Origin: Sporosarcina luteola
GTDB lineage: Bacteria; Bacillota; Bacilli; Bacillales_A; Planococcaceae
Direction: 5' to 3'
DNA: 64,000 bases
NCBI RefSeq assembly: GCF_023715245.1
Contig: NZ_JAMBNV010000005.1
Location: 62,001-126,000 of the forward strand
Shown: one piece after another, positions 62,228 through 64,000 of the stretch
How the letters are laid out: each line of letters begins with the position of its first letter
How positions within the stretch are numbered: position 1 is the stretch's first letter
Program-made: the position numbers and the translations under genes
The notes under the pieces: generated by a model
The model's input: only the letters and a program-made list of their open reading frames with translations
Databases searched by the model: none
Told to the model about the DNA's origin: nothing

Positions 62228-63394
62228 TTGAAATTATCGTCAGAATCACAATTCACTCTTTATCCTCTATCCATTCAGAAAGATAAAAAGAATTATATCG
62301 TAGAAGAACCTGTCTCTGGTGATTTTTTCGAGATGCCAACGATTTGCATAGATGCGATTGAAAGGATAAATGAAGGCCAAACATTAGGCGAAATTGAAGA
62401 TGAGCTGCGGGAAAAATATCCGAATGAAACTGTCGATATGATTGAATTTGGCGGACAGCTCATTGAATTAGGTCTAGTCCAAGAGGTAGATGGGGAAAAA
62501 ACGCCTCGAAAAAAGGAAAGCAAAGTTTCAAGTGGATTTACATGGATCCCCTCTTCAGTTGGGCGTTTCTTTTTCAATGGGATAACAAATAAGATTTATG
62601 TTATTTTATTACTGATCAACATTTCACTTATCGTCTGGAACCCTGGATTATTCCCTCATTATAAAGATATATTTATATTTGATTCGATGATGTTCAATAT
62701 CATTACCTACATGTTGATTTCTCTCCTTTTAATCATCTTTCATGAGTTCGGGCATGTTTTAGCGATCCGCTCCTATGATTTACCGGCTACATTAGGTATT
62801 GGGAACCGGCTTATCTTTGTCGTGTTTGAAACGGATTTAACTGCAGCATGGAAACTCGCGCCGAGGCAAAGAAATGTCCTCTATTTTGCCGGGATGTCTT
62901 TTGAGCAAGTAGTTGTATTAATCGCGTTAACGTTACAACTTCTTATGCCGGAAGCCAACAGCATTATACTAGGTTTTTTAGGAATAGTCGTATTGGATAT
63001 TTTCATAAAAACCTTGTATCAATGCTGTTTTTACATGAAAACAGATGTCTATTATTTCGTTGAAAACAGTACCGGATGCTACAACTTGATGGAAAGCGGA
63101 AAGCAATATTTAAGTAGGTGGCTGCCATTTTTAAGAAGTGATTCTGATGCAGAAACGTTCGATGGAGAGCAAAGAATTGTTCGTCTGTACAGCTTGTTTT
63201 ATATCGCCGGGATTTTGTTGACGCTTAGTCTACTTGTTTTTTACTTTCTGCCGCAGGCTTATTTTGCTTATTCACATGTTTTTTCTAATTTACTCTCGTC
63301 TAAGACGCCTTCCGCATTTTGGGACGCCATCGCTTTTCTTGGACAAACCGCACTTCTATTAGGTTTGTTCGTGTACTCGAAGAGAAAGGCGTGA
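62228..63394 (+). CDS. M50 peptide-type zinc metalloprotease with N-terminal PqqD-like domain
   Basis: About 388 residues. The first 95 form a soluble PqqD-like fold (IVEEPVSGDFFEMPTICIDA; LGEIEDELREKYPNETVD), followed by about seven membrane helices. The zinc site His-Glu-Phe-Gly-His is in IIFHEFGHVLAI (about 172-176), and a downstream Asp in MKTDVYYFVENSTGCYNLM matches the second M50 motif of proteases in peptide-modification clusters (YydH type). I prefer the TTG at 62228, six bases after GGTGGG; a GTG at 62216 is in frame. Likely partner: the CWWC peptide upstream. Confidence 0.82.
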   Translation: MKLSSESQFTLYPLSIQKDKKNYIVEEPVSGDFFEMPTICIDAIERINEGQTLGEIEDELREKYPNETVDMIEFGGQLIELGLVQEVDGEKTPRKKESKVSSGFTWIPSSVGRFFFNGITNKIYVILLLINISLIVWNPGLFPHYKDIFIFDSMMFNIITYMLISLLLIIFHEFGHVLAIRSYDLPATLGIGNRLIFVVFETDLTAAWKLAPRQRNVLYFAGMSFEQVVVLIALTLQLLMPEANSIILGFLGIVVLDIFIKTLYQCCFYMKTDVYYFVENSTGCYNLMESGKQYLSRWLPFLRSDSDAETFDGEQRIVRLYSLFYIAGILLTLSLLVFYFLPQAYFAYSHVFSNLLSSKTPSAFWDAIAFLGQTALLLGLFVYSKRKA

Positions 63395-63407
63395 GACAAA
63401 AGAACGT

Positions 63408-63450
63408 AAAAAGGAGCTTCTTCAATTTTCATTGAAGATAGCTCCTTTTT
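63408..63450. terminator. bidirectional terminator between convergent genes
   Basis: AAAAAGGAGCT pairs with AGCTCCTTTTT, with an inner TTCAA/TTGAA stem. Serves the M50 gene and the leftward RidA gene. Confidence 0.9.
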
Positions 63451-63458
63451 ATAATTAG

Positions 63459-64000
63459 TTACGCTTGTGGAGGTGTTCCTTCAGCGTTTGATACGACTAC
63501 ATCGATTTGGATTGAAGCACCTTCAGGTAGAGCTGATACACCAACTGTTCTACGTGCAGGAACTCCGCCCGGGAAGAATGTTTTGTAAACTTCATCTACT
63601 GCATCGATATCCTCGATGTTTGTAAGGAAGAGATTTACTTTAACGATATCTTCCATAGCGTGGTCGATGCTTTCAACAATTGCTTTAACATTTTTCAAAC
63701 ATTGTTCAGCTTGCTCTTTTACGCCACCAGCTACCAATTGGCCTGTTTTAGCATCCAATGGTAATTGACCTGAAAGGTGATTGTAATGAGAGAACGCTAC
63801 AGTTTGTGTAGACAGAGAGCTCTTTGGTGCATTGTCCGTGTTGTTAGCCCAAATAACGATGCCATGTCTGTCTTCAATTTCTTGTGGAGGCGTACCATCA
63901 CCGTGTGACACAACTGCTTCCATTTGTACCAAAGCACCCATAGGTAGAGCTGATGCTTCAACTACTGTACGTGCAGGGACATAGGCAACAGTTCTAGCGA
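63459..64000 (-). CDS. tandem RidA-domain protein, 3' part
   Basis: The reading frame is open to the right edge, so the gene is partial (180 codons visible). The last 125 residues form a RidA/YjgF domain (VAFSHYNHLSGQLPLDAKTG; VPARRTVGVSALPEGASIQIDVVVS). Before it, the frame encodes the end of another such domain (VPARTVVEASALPMGALVQMEAVVS), so the protein has at least two RidA domains in a row, each ending in a GDGTPPQ or EGTPPQ linker. Each repeat has the catalytic-type Arg before TV. The role would be hydrolysis of imines; natural partner unknown. Confidence 0.85.
   Translation of the reverse strand, partial: ARTVAYVPARTVVEASALPMGALVQMEAVVSHGDGTPPQEIEDRHGIVIWANNTDNAPKSSLSTQTVAFSHYNHLSGQLPLDAKTGQLVAGGVKEQAEQCLKNVKAIVESIDHAMEDIVKVNLFLTNIEDIDAVDEVYKTFFPGGVPARRTVGVSALPEGASIQIDVVVSNAEGTPPQA

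Overview
The window looks like chromosome from a low- to mid-GC, endospore-forming member of the Bacillales, most like Planococcaceae (Sporosarcina-type). This rests on Bacillus-style operons (fadN-fadA-fadE with a FadR box, cydABCD, a ywqCDE/eps-like capsule locus), strong AGGAGG ribosome sites, several TTG/GTG starts, CcpA cre boxes and a dispersed GC-rich repeat typical of Bacillales. The genus is inference. No rRNA, tRNA, CRISPR array, phage or insertion sequence was recognised.

Layout. 1-4.7 kb: fatty-acid beta-oxidation operon (fadN, fadA, partial fadE), interrupted by a dispersed repeat and a 20-bp-period array. 4.9-9.2 kb: thioredoxin-like, STAS and C39-peptidase-like genes, 5'-3' exonuclease, histidine ammonia-lyase. 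9.4-11.2 kb: an ECF sigma factor with its DUF4179-type membrane partner. 11.3-12 kb: a Gly/Pro-rich, collagen-like protein. 12.1-30.7 kb: a leftward exopolysaccharide/capsule locus of about 18.5 kb, with chain-length regulator, tyrosine kinase and phosphatase, sugar dehydratase, polymerase, flippase, uronic-acid sugar genes, a fused phosphoglycosyl transferase-aminotransferase, an asparagine-synthase-like protein lacking the glutaminase cysteine, tandem acyltransferase paralogues and a polysaccharide deacetylase. 30.9-39.8 kb: a GntR-regulated catabolic locus with TRAP transporter, KdgD-like dehydratase, aldehyde dehydrogenase, OCD-family enzyme, NicX/M29-like metalloenzyme and RidA. 40-46 kb: cydABCD. 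46.4-52 kb: ZIP transporter, an orphan protein, tandem MITE-like elements, then a ureohydrolase / PAS-HTH regulator / NRAMP-related transporter cassette. 51.8-60.7 kb: NUDIX, MFS, purine permease, GNAT, small membrane proteins, EamA and SMR transporters, a tRNA-dihydrouridine synthase and a prolyl-4-hydroxylase-like enzyme. 60.9-64 kb: an HD-GYP protein, an unlisted 22-codon CWWC peptide, an M50 peptide-type metalloprotease, and a tandem RidA protein running off the right edge.

Most notable points: (1) the tiny CWWC peptide with a near-perfect ribosome site inside the 3' end of the HD-GYP gene, followed by a hairpin and an M50 protease of the kind found with modified or secreted peptides; (2) five intergenic arrays with a 20-21 bp period but four different core sequences, mostly abutting gene 3' ends; (3) the ureohydrolase cassette, where the enzyme has Cys at a metal-ligand Asp position and the NRAMP homologue lacks the usual metal-site residues; (4) capsule enzymes that together suggest an amidated uronic acid and a diacetylbacillosamine-like sugar.
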